Assembly (NCBI GenBank): GCA_025677815.1 | Contig: JAIXMP010000012.1 | Span: 310,001 to 374,000, forward strand | Direction of reading: 5' to 3' | Source: Phascolomyces articulosus | Taxonomy: Eukaryota > Mucoromycota > Mucoromycetes > Mucorales > Lichtheimiaceae | Length of the DNA: 64,000 nucleotides | Shown here: one piece after another, positions 35,756-48,766 of the stretch | How positions within the stretch are numbered: position 1 is the first letter of the stretch | Layout: each line of letters starts with the position of its first letter | Made by a program: the position numbers and the translations under genes | Notes under the pieces: model-generated | The model's input: only the letters and a program-made list of their open reading frames with translations | Told to the model about the DNA's origin: nothing | Databases searched by the model: none

Positions 35756-36234
35756 TTTAGGTGTTTTTATGTAGTTAGCAAGTAATGATTTTACGTAGCT
35801 CTGGAAGTGCAGGCTTTCGAAGCTTTTTAGAATCAAGATTGTGCTCTGTCCTGCCCATAAGTTTATTTTTTTTCAATATGTCGCTGGTAGTCAACTGACC
35901 AGGAACTTTATCCAATTTGAACTCGTCTTTGGTCCATTTGGCAAGTTCGGATTGAGTAATCTTTGGCTCATTTTCTTTCTTAATACAAATAGCAAGCTTT
36001 TAACGATTTGTCAATGCACTTTTTTTGCTCATATCGATGAAAATAAAAGATAATGAAATAAAATAAGGATATCATTATTTACAATAAGCATTTTCGATCC
36101 TTTTATATTGTGCAACCTAGTTCAACCTTGCAACATATGCTATCAACAGGGTTTCAAAAGTTAATCAGTATTTGCTAAACCAGTACGTACAGTTCCTCGC
36201 ATATTTTGGGTACTGGTTTAGCGAGCGGGTACTG
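35597..36234. mobile_element. pogo-type DNA transposon, internally deleted (638 bp)
   Basis: The ends are inverted repeats: left CAGCACCCGTTCGCTAAACC and right, read inward, CAGTACCCGCTCGCTAAACC, about 26 bases with few mismatches. Extra half-sites (TTAAACCAGTA and TGCTAAACCAGTAC) lie just inside each end. A CENP-B/pogo-like DNA-binding domain lies on the minus strand at 36032-35767. The flanks are TG on the left and TA on the right, so a TA target duplication with one change is possible but not proven. A 36-base AT microsatellite sits at 35716-35751. The DDE catalytic domain is absent, making it a non-autonomous, MITE-like derivative. Confidence 0.82.
35767..36032 (-). pseudogene. broken pogo transposase N-terminus
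   Basis: Read on the minus strand from ATG at 36032: MSKKSALTNR, a stop (TAA) at codon 11, then KLAICIKKENEPKITQSELA, AKWTKDEFKLDK and ISDILKK-like TTSDILKKNKL, then LDSKKLRKPALPELRKI and a stop. This matches the CENP-B N-terminal helix-turn-helix of pogo/Tigger transposases. The internal stop (probable CAA or GAA to TAA) and the lost DDE domain make it inactive. Confidence 0.78.
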
Positions 36235-36540
36235 TAATGGTTGAAGAGACTCAATTACCTATTGATATATACAGATGTATTCGCATTAATCAGTGCCACT
36301 CATAAAGAACATAGAACGTACCACTCGTGCTGTCATTTGACTTGTAATATTGATATTCTTAACATCACCAATATGTGTAAATGCTTTCGTAACCGTTGTG
36401 TGTTCGGTAGAAATGGATCATTCATAACTTGTAATTCAATACACTGCATGATTCTGTTGCGGATAGTGGTACTCCTTTCCATTAGTCCAACTATTCCCCT
36501 ATGCAGTGTTAATGCCCTTTTGACAAACTCATTGCAGTGA
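36235..36540 (-). pseudogene. coding-like relic, family unknown
   Basis: On the minus strand about 57 codons are open from near 36536 (FVKRALTLHRGIVGLMER, then NRIMQCIELQVMNDPFLPN), then the frame shifts to one reading DVKNINITSQMTARVVRS. The composition looks like a decayed protein gene. I do not recognise it; it lies between the pogo element and the GCR1-like relic and could belong to either insertion event. Confidence 0.35.
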
Positions 36541-36561
36541 TATATACAACCAACGACAGTA

Positions 36562-36920
36562 ATGTCGATCCCTCAAACTGCTTCACCGGTATATGAACCG
36601 ATGGATGTTGATACAAGTACTGAGCCACCATTTTATATGATGAGCAAAGGAATCAAAACGGTAACCGACTTATGGGTCAAATGGCCTTGCTGGTGGTTAT
36701 GCTGTCCGTGTTTTGGAAAACCGTTGGGATACAAAATGGCGAACGGATGATCGCAAGCTTTTTTAGTCGTAAAATCAAGATAATAAAGGCTGTTGAAAAA
36801 TATGCAAGTGAACAAGGATTAAGCGAGACAGTTGCAGCTGGCCTAGCAGAAGATTATCATTCCCGTCATGGTTTAAGTTTGAATCAATTAAACCAAAAAC
36901 ATGCTACCATTTTTCAATAG
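36562..36920 (+). pseudogene. GCR1_C-type DNA-binding domain relic (Crypton-like), two frameshifts
   Basis: Three frames carry successive parts of one domain. First MSIPQTASP…SKGIKTVTDLWVKW (to about 36680), next NGLAGGYAVRVLENRW then DTKWRTDDRKLF (to about 36760), then SRKIKIIKAVEKYA, EQGLSETVAAGLAEDY and LSLNQLNQKHATIF up to TAG. GIKTVTDLWxEW … RWGTKWR … RRKKII is the signature of the GCR1_C domain (PF12550), which in early-diverging fungi often sits at the end of Crypton tyrosine-recombinase elements. No recombinase catalytic part is seen here. The two shifts show it is dead. Confidence 0.72.
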
Positions 36921-38713
36921 TTGTATTAAGAGTTTTTTTTTCGCGTTTCTTCGCGTTTTTTTTAACAGATATATCCAATAAAGCTTTTCTTCACTTAATA
37001 CCAATATTTAACACGCTCACTGTATAAAAATATCTTGTTTCAAAACAGAGCTTGGTGTAGTATATATTTTCAAAATGATTTATTATATAAATGAAATGAG
37101 ATTCAAAGGATGTCATAGAATAAATAATAAAATGACATGTCAATTGAATGTTGTAAAGATAAGGCAAAAAATTGTTGTTATTTCGCATCTGAGAGGTAAA
37201 TAAAGGCAGTTTTTTAATCTTGATCACAAAAATTGCTGATGACCTGGTGGGACATTTTGTGACCTAGGGGTTGTATGATAGAATATTACCTTTTTTTTTT
37301 GAGGTGAGGGGTATTCATTACTACACTGCTGCTCTGGCATCATATAAAAGACTTTTTCCTTTACTTTTTTATTTAAAGATTGTTCAATAGGACAAGCGGG
37401 CTATAGTCATCCTGCAATGGGGTATAGCCACTACCTTATGTCACTTGCTTTCTATAAACAGACTCTATATAGCCTTTTCATCTTTTGTATGGCATATCCT
37501 TTAACTTTTCTCTCTTAACTTTCTCCTTAATATCTGTCTCGAACAAAAAAGTCCGACAAGGACGTTGTGTGCAACAGAGACATTAAACAAAAACCAAATT
37601 TTCAACATATTGGCTTAAGAACGAAAGCTAGTAGCATAGGAATGCATTCATTGGCCAATATTCTCAGAATGTTGTACAGGTTAGGTAATACAGGTGGCAT
37701 ATTTACAACTAGATGAGCTTTAGAACTGAAGCATCCTTTAGTTTATATATATATTTAAAAAAAATGATGTATTATCAAGCCTTTAAATTATTCTGCAAAT
37801 AAGAAAATAAAAATACATTAGATAAATTCTATCGATTCCTAAATATAGAAATATATTATATAAATTTGTATAATAAGAATGACAAAGAGTCTCAAAAGTG
37901 GTTGTTCTCATGAAGAAAAGGGGAAACTTTTTATATATTCATAGTCACTCATCTAACGAAAACATAGTGAAATTACATCTAAGAAGGAAGATATATAAAT
38001 ATATAATAGTTGTTTTCTCTGTATATGGGCCTTTTTTTTTTTTTTTTTTTTTTTGGTGGACTGGGGCCAAGCTTGTATTAGAATTGATAATGAAAATAAG
38101 AAAAGAAGTATATATATAAATAATCATCAACTAAATTATATAAAACTATAAGGTTATTGTTTGGAATGATGATGTATACATAGGTTACATATATAAACAT
38201 TTCATATAAATAATGCGAGAATGAAACAAAAAAGTTGTATGCATTACTATTGGTTTTTTCATGGCTTAAAAGGAATAAAAGGATATGTAGATCATAGTAC
38301 ATATTACCATGTCGATCATGTGTGCAAGATGAATTTAAATCATTCTTTCTAATAATAGGTAAAATGAATGGATCGACTTCTTTTAATGGGCAATCAATGC
38401 CTATGAATAGACTTGTCTCAATCCTATATGCAACATTTATTATTTGCAAATGAACAACAACACTGAAAAAGTCCGTGTGAATCAAGATGTGGATATCTAT
38501 CTATACCTAATCCTCCTCTTTATATATTCTCAATGATATATAAATTTCATTATCATCATAAAGAACAAAATATCTCATTCATCTTATTATACAATGATGA
38601 ATGCTGCGTGTTTATAAGTAGCATGTCTATCCATGTTATACAATTGGTAAAGGGAAAAAAAAAGTGATCAGTTTTTTTTTTTTTTTACCAAAAGAAAAAA
38701 GAAAAAAACAACT
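36921..38713. other. intergenic, 1.8 kb
   Basis: Contains a TATA-led stretch (37340-37560) with no recognised gene, a 23-base T run at 38032-38054, and an unrecognised minus-strand open stretch 38485-38078. Nothing firmly supported. Confidence 0.45.
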
Positions 38714-38720
38714 TATAAAG
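38714..38720 (+). promoter_or_regulatory. TATA box of the Kre9/Knh1-like gene
   Basis: TATAAAG 161 bases upstream of the start codon, followed by a T-rich leader. Confidence 0.5.
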
Positions 38721-38874
38721 CGGAACCGTAAACATTTTTTTTTTTGTGTCGCGTTACTTTTTTTTTTGAACGCAACTGAATATAAAAATGCAAAGCTGAC
38801 ATTTTCAATTTTTTTTATCACCAAATTTGTTTCTTTTTTTTTTTTTCTTTCAAAGAAAAACATATTTATTACCA

Positions 38875-39668
38875 ATGAAGTCGTTTATTACCTTGTTATT
38901 GCTTTTGATTGCAACAGCCGTCAATGCTATTGTTTGGAATCCTGAAATGTAAGCATAGAGAAAGAAGAGAATACATGAGAATTTATATATTTTTGTTACT
39001 TGGCGATAAATATATATACACAAATGGATGATTCATTTTTATATCTTTTTTATCTTGTTTTCATAGTACTGTTCCCAATGCTCGCTCCAAATGGCGTGCT
39101 GGACAACAATATACAGTGAAATGGTAAACCTATTAGCTTATTCAAAAGAACGAGGATGGAAACCAATTCATCTATTAACAATCTCTTTATTATTCAAATA
39201 GGAAAACGACAGTTTTAGGTGAAGATATTCCAGACGGAGTAAAGTAAGTTTTATATATTTCTTTAATGCAAATTTATCATTTTCCTACTTTGCAAACCAT
39301 GATATTCATTTTCTTTTCTTCTATTCCAATGAATTATAGTGGTACCATTAAGCTTGGTTATTTGAATGAAGGTTCTATCAATGAACATCTTTGTAAGTGA
39401 AAAATACCAATAATTCTCAATTGTATATATATAAGATTAGCCCTTTCGTACTTTCTTTTTATTCACACACATATTTGGCCGTGTAACTTGTATTTCTTTA
39501 GATTGGGATTTGGCCACCGCTTTCCCACTCAACAGTGGTGCACAAACTGTAACTTTACCTCCTGACCTTGAAACCAAGAACTCTTACATCATTGTCGTCA
39601 TGGGAGATTCAGGCAACGCTTCACCAAAATTCACTATCAGAGCAGCTCGTCCTCTTACATCTCAATAA
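38875..39668 (+). CDS. small secreted Kre9/Knh1-like (yeast cell wall synthesis) protein
   Basis: A 130-residue protein with exons 38875-38948, 39067-39123, 39202-39243, 39340-39392 and 39502-39668. It begins with a clear signal peptide (MKSFITLLLLLIATAVNA). The mature part is a single Ig-like domain of the Kre9/Knh1 family (PF10342, Ser-Thr-rich GPI-anchored N-terminal domain): ITVPNARSKWRAGQQYTVKW, then GTIKLGYLNE, NSYIIVVMGDSGNASPKF and TIRAA. There is no GPI tail or Ser/Thr-rich region, so I infer a soluble wall-associated or secreted protein. The related yeast proteins act in beta-1,6-glucan synthesis, but this single-domain form may do something else. Confidence 0.85.
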
Positions 39669-40372
39669 AATATCATCCACTTAGCCCTTGTTTTTTCGAT
39701 CATCCATCTTATTTCACACACTCACAACATATCATCATTATCATTCCATCCATCTTACACACACAGATATACAACTGTGTTTTTTTTACATACACTATAA
39801 TTACTGAATCTACATATTTTGTACATACTTACGTTCCTTTCTCTTTTTTTACATCACTTACATATTCCATTCCTTAAAAAATAATAGTACTTACTACTCC
39901 TCATTTTATAATTCTTTTTTGTTATTTGTTGACTGTACAAGCTTCAACAACCATTTGTATCACACATTTGATCATATTCATCACATACTTTAATGTGAAA
40001 AATAAAAATAAAATTGTATATCATACATTTCACAAAGGTAGCTTTTTGTACATCTTTTCATTGATAATTCACACGAAACGAAAAGTTAGTTTAGGTTGGA
40101 CAGTTTTTTTTTTTTTTTTTTGGGATATCCGTGGTACAACATGTAAATGATTGCTGTCTTTTCCATGCTTGTTATCAAAAGAAGTTGTGTTATAATATAA
40201 GTAGAATATTTCCTTCATAACCAGAAGAGTGGTATGATCGATTATGATAAAATTAGAGTTTTTTTTCTGTTTATATAGAATCAGCACTTGTGGTTTTTTT
40301 TAAGACTATATATAATATATAAACAGGTAGAAATTGGATTGGTAACTTGTTTTTTTTTGTACAACAAGAAAA
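39669..40372. other. intergenic, no gene seen
   Basis: AT-rich 3' flank of the secreted protein gene, with long T runs near 40104-40120. Nothing recognised. Confidence 0.5.
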
Positions 40373-42031
40373 ATGATATATCTACAAGGAATTACAATTG
40401 CTCTATTCGAATGGATCTGGCCACACGTCAATAAACAAGCTGCTTCTGCCACTAAAAGGTTGTTAGAATTTATTCATGTGGAAGACTCGATAACTGTAGT
40501 ATCGTATTCGAATATGTATGTACATTTTCGAATTGAAATTTTGCAACCTCTATATGCTATATTAACTGTATATCTCTCATTAAATGATAGAGAATAAGGT
40601 GATCTCTCAACATATAGCATCGCCTTGCTACTCGATACGCGTATAAAAAGTGAATGTTCTTCTCACAATTTCCATCATCCCATATTGATTCATCCCTTGC
40701 TTCCTGGATTGATATGCTTGTCATTGTAATTCATGATATGAGTAATGCAAGCCAAAACTATCATTCCTAGATGTAGATACAGACTATCTGTGTTGCAGTC
40801 ACTAGTGCGCGATGATGCTGCTTAGTATTAGATCAGCAGCTAATGTGACTTCTGGGATGTATGAAGATGTATAGAGGGAAGAGGAAGCTCCACCGGTTAC
40901 TTATGCCGAAGATTAGCCGATAGTATTGATGATGATGATGATGATGGAGATAGTACTTATTTTTGGTAATACTATTGTACCAGATGTTGTTGATGGGACA
41001 GACCAATATACAAAGATGGTATCTTTTTCTATTATTGTAGAAGATAATCATAATAAATCATATAGCTTCTTTTCTTTTGATCTATTGCTACTAAAATTCT
41101 ATATATGCTCTATGTCTTCTGAGATTTTTGAATTGGAGCAGCATACACCATTATTTTCATGATATACATTTTGTAAAATAAACACATAAAATGATAATAT
41201 TTAGTTGGGAAAAAAATGGGTAAAAGTATTTATTATCACCAGGTACTTTTTTTTTTCTTAACTGATCAACCTAGCAGAAAATCATTTATATATCTTCAAG
41301 GAGTTATTCACATCATTGGTTGAAAAATACCCATACAAAAAGAAGTGGGTATTAAAGTGTCGAGAACAATTGTAATTTTAAAAATAATGAAGGAATGGAC
41401 AACTTGAAATAAAGGAATATAACCGTTTTCTTGAACAATTATGTTAACAACAGCTTATTTATATAACACATTGCATTCAAATATATATATATATATACTG
41501 CAAATGGAGACCATATCAACTGGTCAGTTCCTGTTTTATGTTTCTCATCAGGAACCCAAGAAACCAAACAAATCTTTTTTGAAACTGTAAGATTAGTATT
41601 ATAGATAAACTAAAAAAAACTATAAAAGATGAATTATTCAATTGGGTGATAAATAATGGCACTTGATATTTTATCTATAATATATCCTTGTTTGCTTTTT
41701 TTTTTTTTTTTGAAAAATTTGAACTGTTACAACTAACAAATCTCTTATTTTAGAACTATATACCACTTCTACAAGAGGAAATGAAAAATGGTTATTTAAT
41801 ATGTGCCCTGCTTACTTTGTCGGTTCAATTATGTATAAGAGGAATCAAGCATTGGGTAACTCTGATATGTACTTGTCAACTTTGATCAGGTGTTTCCTAT
41901 TGGTCATATTGCATTATTATATCTGTAATTACAATGTCTTCTATATTGTATTAAGAAAATTTATGATTAGCATGTTCATTTTTATTATTATCCACAGCAT
42001 ATATGATAGTTCTTCCATCAGTAAAATATAA
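40373..42031 (+). other. unidentified coding-like fragments, possibly one spliced or decayed gene
   Basis: Several plus-strand stretches look like exons. 40373-40500 reads MIYLQGITIALFEWIWPHVN then KRLLEFIHVEDSITVVS with a GTATGT donor-like site. 41278-41370 follows an intron-like …cctag and reads ENHLYIFKELFTSLVEKYPY then KKKWVLKCREQ and a stop. 41509-41588 reads DHINWSVPVLCFSSGTQETK before a GTAAG. 41755-41880 follows …tttag and reads NYIPLLQEEMKNGYLICALL. I could not join them into one frame: there are stops between them and near 40880-40915. The family is unknown; this is either a gene whose structure I failed to solve or a pseudogene. Confidence 0.3.
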
Positions 42032-42247
42032 AGTAGGAAAACTAACGATAAATCCAGGTTATACTGAAATTAGCTGTTGCTGCGAAATAGCACCAGCCAA
42101 TCAAATGAGATGATTTCTCTACTGAGAAGGGAAAAAAATACAGGTTCAGCAAAGAGACGCGATTGTAAAAAGAAAAACTTGCTTGCTTTGACTTGTCAAG
42201 TCTTTTTTTTTATTTTTTACATTATATAATAAAAGGGCACCGATAGA

Positions 42248-45200
42248 ATGGCACCGGTACCGCAATCGGCCCAAATGAACGAACGATTTGCAGGGTAAAA
42301 AAAATAAAGTGTCTATGTTTTATTTTCCAAATGAATACCTATATATAATGAACACAATACTCACTATTCTAACGCGTTGGGGAATAATATTATTTTTTTT
42401 TATTATTTTTTTATAGAACATATCGGAAGCTCTTTGATACCATTGAACACGGTGGCGATCAATGTTCGATCGACCGCCTTCAAACACTTCTTGCTGAAAA
42501 AACCAAGAATTTATCTCTTGGTCTTGATGCCTTTGGTCTTCCGTCATCCCAATCGCGCAGCAAATTGGGTAGTTCTGTTTCCATTGATGGCAAGACGATC
42601 AAACTCGATCCAGCAGAAAAGGATTTTGTCATCAAAGCAACTGATTTCTTACATTTAAATGAATTATCATGTGTTTCATTATGGACAGCGTTCAAACAAC
42701 AATACATCAAGCCACCTACAATTGACAAAGACGACCCAGTACAACAACAACGTTTGTTACATCGATTGACGGAATTCTATTATGAAGATCGGATTGCCCT
42801 GTTACAATGTATTGCGTCCCTGTTACGTATTGCTCAACTAGGCGATCATGTGTTTACCCCCATTGCTGAAGACACCATCAAACAACTCATCAATGACGAA
42901 TGGACGGAACGATTATTGAAACAACTCAAGGAACGTGTACGTGCACCCGTACCACCACAAAACAATACGGGAACAACAGAAGCAAGTGAATGGGCAAAAC
43001 AAAATTTACGTGAACAGAAAGGATTATTGGAAATCTTATTCTTGACTTATTATTTCAAACCATGTCCTCCCAAATTCTGTCTTGCATTACTTCAAGAATT
43101 TGAAGCCACTAGCTTTTGTCAACGACAAACATTGGGGTATGTTTTGGATAATGATGGTACGGAACTTTGTCAACAAGTATCGTATTTGGCGGTGTTATTG
43201 ATGGTGGAAGCGTTGAATTTGAATACCCTTCGTTCATCCCCCAAGGGTGAATCTTTGCTTTCTTCACCCGCAGTAGCAATCAAGATGGCAAATGTAGCTG
43301 CCTTTTTGGGGGATCGTGAAGAACATTCTGTTTTCTTATTGGCATGGTCCTCTATTCTTTACGAATTCAACGAATTACTTGGTGACGATGAATGTGATCC
43401 AGCTTATGCTCCACTCCAACAATTTATTCATGGTGAATTGGAGATTTCAAGTAATGATTTATTGACCGATCGACCCATGACACGCGATACCATCCCATCC
43501 ACAGCTCGTCGTGAACCCTCCATTCAATCAGCACCAGAAATTTATCGTCTTTATGCCGGTCGAGCTATCAAACGCAAGGTGTTTGATTACATGCATGATA
43601 TTCTCAAAAACCGAATTTGCGATGAAGAAGAAGCTAATAGTATTGGCTATCACGATGTTTTAAAGAGTGTGATCAGTGCTTTCTTATCTAGTATTGACCC
43701 CATTTATTTGCCACCTGACAGTTATTCAAGTTTGATCCAATGTACATGTAAACTTTTTGAAGGCCAATCCGTCCTTGCTGCCAAGTTCTGGTGTACTACT
43801 AACGACTCTATTCAACAATTGCTTTCCATGTCAAGAAATCGATTCCCTACTTCGATCCAAACAATGACACAATTGCTTTCTTCCATGACAGGTGCTACGA
43901 ATGAAACACGGGATATTGTGAGTGAAGAACCAGCAAAACATGTATTCGAATACCTCAAGAAATTCCAAACCTTGGCGGTCGTATTGAAGGATTTATCTAA
44001 AGTGAACAAGGAAGTACATGAGGATCAAAGTATTGTTATTCGAGCCGCCCAACCAATCCATGTGTTGCAAGACTTTGGTGTTGTACGAGGATTGACCCTT
44101 GCTCCAGGTACAGAAGGATTACTTGTCTCAAGAGAAGAGGATCCACCAGCAGTACAATGGGGTGTCGATTATTCATGCTGGCATCTCTTTGTGAGTGTCC
44201 TTGCTGGATTTGTTCAAAGAAATAATGGAAATAGAATGGAAATGGATATTCAAGATGAGGATAATGTATTATCTGGCAAGGATTATGAAACCGTGAATAA
44301 TATCTTAAATCTTATCCAACGTATACTTCAAGTCTCACCTTCTTTGGCCACGGAATTGGTCGATCATATTGAACAACAATTGGGTACCTCTGTACCAGAA
44401 GGAGGTCAACGTCGTTATCCATCCAAAATTCTTGTATCACTTCTTTGTGAAGTATTGGATACTTGTTGTCTTGCCGAAAACCAACCTGTGGATACCATTA
44501 CTGCTACTATCCGTTGTTTGACCGCTTTGCTTCCATACTACCGCGATGATATCTGGACTTATTTTGAACAAGCCATGATCCTTCCATGGTCCAATACAAG
44601 CTATAGTCGCACTACACAATTGTCTTCCGCTTACATTGATCCATCCCGTCAAATCCAACAAATAGTGACCAACACAGAATGCAAGACAGGTAGTTATTCA
44701 CTTTTGCTTGCATTTTTAGATTTAGTGACTACCATGGTGCGCGATGTTCAACATAAATGGTGGGAACCTGATCATGTGGGTAGACGACAACGACAAATTG
44801 AAGTACTTTACTTTTGTTTGTACTATTTGATGATTGATGTCTTTCCATCGTATGCTCATTGGCGATACAAGCATTTATCGGAACGATTCCTGATTGGTTG
44901 CAAGGTACTTTCCATCTTTATCGAGATTTCACATTATTTCCGTGATTCAACACCTACCACATCCACAACACCTGAGAATGCATCTGCATTGACCTTGGGT
45001 GCACTTCGTGATCAAATTATGGGCGGCTTTTTATATGATGGTGGTATTTACCATATCACTCCCTTGTTGGATACCGTTCGTAATGGTGCTGCTATTGCCA
45101 ACAACTTGTATCATTTAAATCGACCCAAAGAAGCAGAACGTGCTGAACGTATGACCGAATTGACCTTTGTATTCATCAAGACTTTATTACAGCGACGATT

Positions 45201-48200
45201 GGAAACCATTGGATCAGGTTCGACACGATATGAAAGTGCTTTGGAACGATTCATGTTGGAACGATCCACCGATGGTAACACACCTGATTTCTTATTACGA
45301 TTGATGAACCATATCGATTATACACATAATATTCGTCTTTCGATCCTTGCTACGGATATTGTCACTTTACTTTGCCGAGGATTACCTGCTTGGAAAAGAA
45401 CTCCCAACTTTGTACGTCATTTGGGTGACAAGGATCAGGCGCAAAGCATTATCAAGCGTTATTTGAGTACAGCTCAAGATGAAACACAAAATGAAGATTT
45501 GTTGGCATCGATTTGGCAAATGTTGACCTTGATGATGGAAACACAACCCAGTTTGGCCATCTTGTTTTTGGAATGTCATGAATATATTATGCCAAGTCCC
45601 AAATCAGCTGTCAAATTATTAGGAGATCAACGACAAGCAAATACTACCCCTACCATTACATTAGGTGGATCCTCTTCCAAGGCAACACAAACCGAATCAG
45701 CAACACGTGCAGCTGTGGATTTATTGGGTCATTGGGAAATGTTATCAGTCGAAAAACCTACCGTCTTATCCAATGTGTTACGCTTTTTAGCTACATTCTG
45801 GCAAACCGCCTTTGAACATTATGCTTTGGTGCAACGTACACGTAGTGACAGTGCTTTGTGGGATGCTTTGGGCAAGATTTTACTCAACCCAACCCAATTG
45901 GAAGAACCCAGCAATCTTCATTTAACACGCACCAAGGAAGATGATGAACATCCACAAAACTCGGTATCATCGGATGGTAATGAAATCGTACGACGTATCT
46001 GTTGTGCTAATATTAGCAAGGCGTTTGTTATGCGTATCATGGCATTTGAAATGCAATTGACAGCTGGTGCAGAACCAGAAAGCCGAACGGCGTTTGTAGA
46101 CAAGTTACCTGCTGGATTAAAATCATTGCTTACCAAGATTGGTGATCCAAACAAATTGGCCGTCATGCGTACCTCGTTTGTCAAGAATAGCTTTGATTCA
46201 CAATTGACAGAGATTATGGAAAAGGATGGCAAACATGTTGTGAATGAAATTGGTAGCGCAGATGAATCACAACTTTTATGCAAGGTTGATATGATCGGTT
46301 ATGGTGACAATGATGCTTCTGGTGAACCACGACAGTATGGTGACTGTTATTTATACGATGTACGTTTGGCTTATGTGCGAGCCCAATCGATCTTGAAACA
46401 TTATTCTGCTGTCTACAATGTATCACTTGAAGAAGACGAAAATGTACTTGTCACTCCTGAAGTATTTGCCGTTCGCAAGGCGAAGGAATCGATCAACCGC
46501 TTTTTGGTGGCTGTATGTGCTGTCAATCACAACTGGTCTATTGTGGATACTCAAATGATTGCCTTCCAATCGTTCAAGGTGTTTACAGAAACATGTTCAA
46601 AATATGCAAACGAATTAATTTGGAAAGCCAGTAGCAGTGCTCCTGCCGGTGGATTGAATGCTACCTCTCTCTTTGACTTTTTAAGCGGATTAACACAACA
46701 TGCATCTGACAGAACAACATGGGACACAGTCTCGTTGGCCCATTATACTATAGTGATTGAATTTATTCGTGACTTGACAGAAGACTGGATTGCCTCAAAT
46801 CGACATATTCTTACTGGTACAGATCGAAATCAAAAGCGACTTTTGGCGGACAAGTTGTTTACCTTGTTGGATGCTTATTGTAATCTGCTCCGTCGTGACA
46901 ATTACGCATTTATGGATAGTATTGGTAGTCGATCCGAACACGTGTTCCATCGCCCTCTTTTGGAATCCATCTTGCTTCCCTTGCGATCATTACGAAAAAT
47001 CTATACCGTGGCCAGTGATTTCAAGGATTCTCATCGATTAAAAGGATGTCTTTTACAATTGTTGGAAACGACATGTGACACTTTCAAAATGATGGTCTAC
47101 AAAGTGGCATCATATAGTTGTACTCCTGGTTTGAGTGACCAAGTCCAGGAATCCTGTGTTAAGGATATGACGGTCGTCACTGGATTAGTCACTGAACTGA
47201 TTCATCCCAACTTCCATTCTGGACCGGATCAATGGTTGCCCACTTTCCGACGTTGTGAAACCATTCCAAACTTATTAAAATTGATTCATGGTGGTATTGA
47301 ACTTGTGGTATCTGAAGTGAACAGGTAAAAAAAAAAGGCAAAGAATTAGCATATATGAAATGAGTGGCATTGATGGGATTGAGGTATATTAACCAATCAA
47401 TGGAAAATATTTATGATTTTATTTTAGACCATTGGATGCAAATAGCAGTGTGAATGTATCACCTTATGCTGTAAACGGATTATATTTGCTTCTTGCACTC
47501 TCCTCCACATCTGATTCAGCAGCGGCTCTTGTCAATGAAGGTGTCATTGACTTATTCTGCAACAATGCCTTATCACCATTACTCAAGCAAGGTGGATTAG
47601 ATATGTTCCTTCGTTTTGGAGATCAATCTGGCTTTGTCGAACGTAATCCACTTCACATTATCTGGTGTCATATGTTATGTGTAATCAGCAATATTTTACA
47701 AAGTCTGGGTAACAGCAATAGCAATCAACGACCACCGCAACTCACCGACAAAGTCTTCCGAGGCACCGTTGCCTTCTTGCAAATATATGGTACTCAAGTT
47801 GAAAGAACCTTTAGCTTGGTCAATGGAGGGCCTAATTCATTATTTGGTTTATTACCCTTGGAATCTTTATCATCTTGTCTTTTGGAAGAAGTTGATCGAT
47901 TATCCATGATTATTTACAACCTTTCAAGACAATTGGATCGTATCATGTCATTTTCAGCTGGTATTTTCATTTCATACAAGAACTCTGCACTCACTTTATT
48001 ACAACGTTTCCTTTACTTTTTCAATCATCCAGCACATATGCGAGCACAATTATATCCAATCAATCAAAAGGAACGACGCCTTGCTGAATCCATATTATCA
48101 TCACCATTTACTTCTACCAACAATAACAACACAACGACCACAACTACTTCTAGCACATCACCTTCATCATTTTCTTTATCAGCATTCTCAACAGCAACAT

Positions 48201-48766
48201 CCACCAAAACAACCAATACAACATCTGTCGATGGCACTGAGCATAATCAACTGATGCATTTAATTACTCAAAAATGCATTCATATTCAACGTAACATCTT
48301 GGCCACCTTTATCTTGTTAACGCAAGCCAATCGTGTGGTGATCAAACCTGATGAAGAATGGCCATTTGGAAATGCTATCCTTTATCCCAATTTACGTACA
48401 CAAGGTTCAGCTTCCCTTGGCACATTTATGGAAAGTGTTAATGCCGCCATGTCCTTTTTCAAGGCTTATAACAACGATCATAGTAATACACTCGTGTCTC
48501 GTGAATTATTAAGTATCGTCGAAGGTTCTATGGTTTTATTAACCACACAAGTTGCATTATGGATCAACAAACCTGATTTGGATCAAAGTTCCCGACGGGA
48601 AATAATTGATGATTGTTTGGTAGAAATTGCTGAATCGTTGACCAAGACCTATAATTCACTCAATCATATTTCAGTCTCTGTGACATTAAAAGAACCCAAA
48701 GAAAAAACAATGACTCAATTGGCTGTACTTAAACGATTTTTAGCAGATAGATACTTTAATGTATAA
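42248..48766 (+). CDS. NUP192: nucleoporin of the Nup205/Nup192/Nup188 family
   Basis: A large inner-ring scaffold nucleoporin of 2,097 residues, which binds Nic96/Nup93-type partners and lines the pore. Exons are 42248-42294, 42417-47324 and 47428-48766. The fold is all alpha-helical: YRKLFDTIEHG near the N-terminus, then DFVIKATDFLHLNELSC, KGLLEILFLTYYFKP and HISYLAVLLMVEAL-type helices, as in PF11894. Length fits metazoan Nup205 (about 2,000) better than yeast Nup192 (about 1,680). A Ser/Thr/Asn-rich loop lies in exon 3 at 48110-48240; there are no FG repeats. A 4.9-kb exon is the longest in the window and contrasts with its intron-dense neighbours. It converges with the eIF4G gene, 197 bases apart. 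Confidence 0.9.

Noticed and set aside
37274..37543. TATA-containing stretch bounded by TG…CA, like a solo LTR.
   Set aside because: No target duplication, primer-binding site or second copy is visible.
38078..38485. 135-codon minus-strand frame.
   Set aside because: Mostly low-complexity Tyr/Phe/Ile; the better part (IGIDCPLKEVDPFILP) is too short to name.
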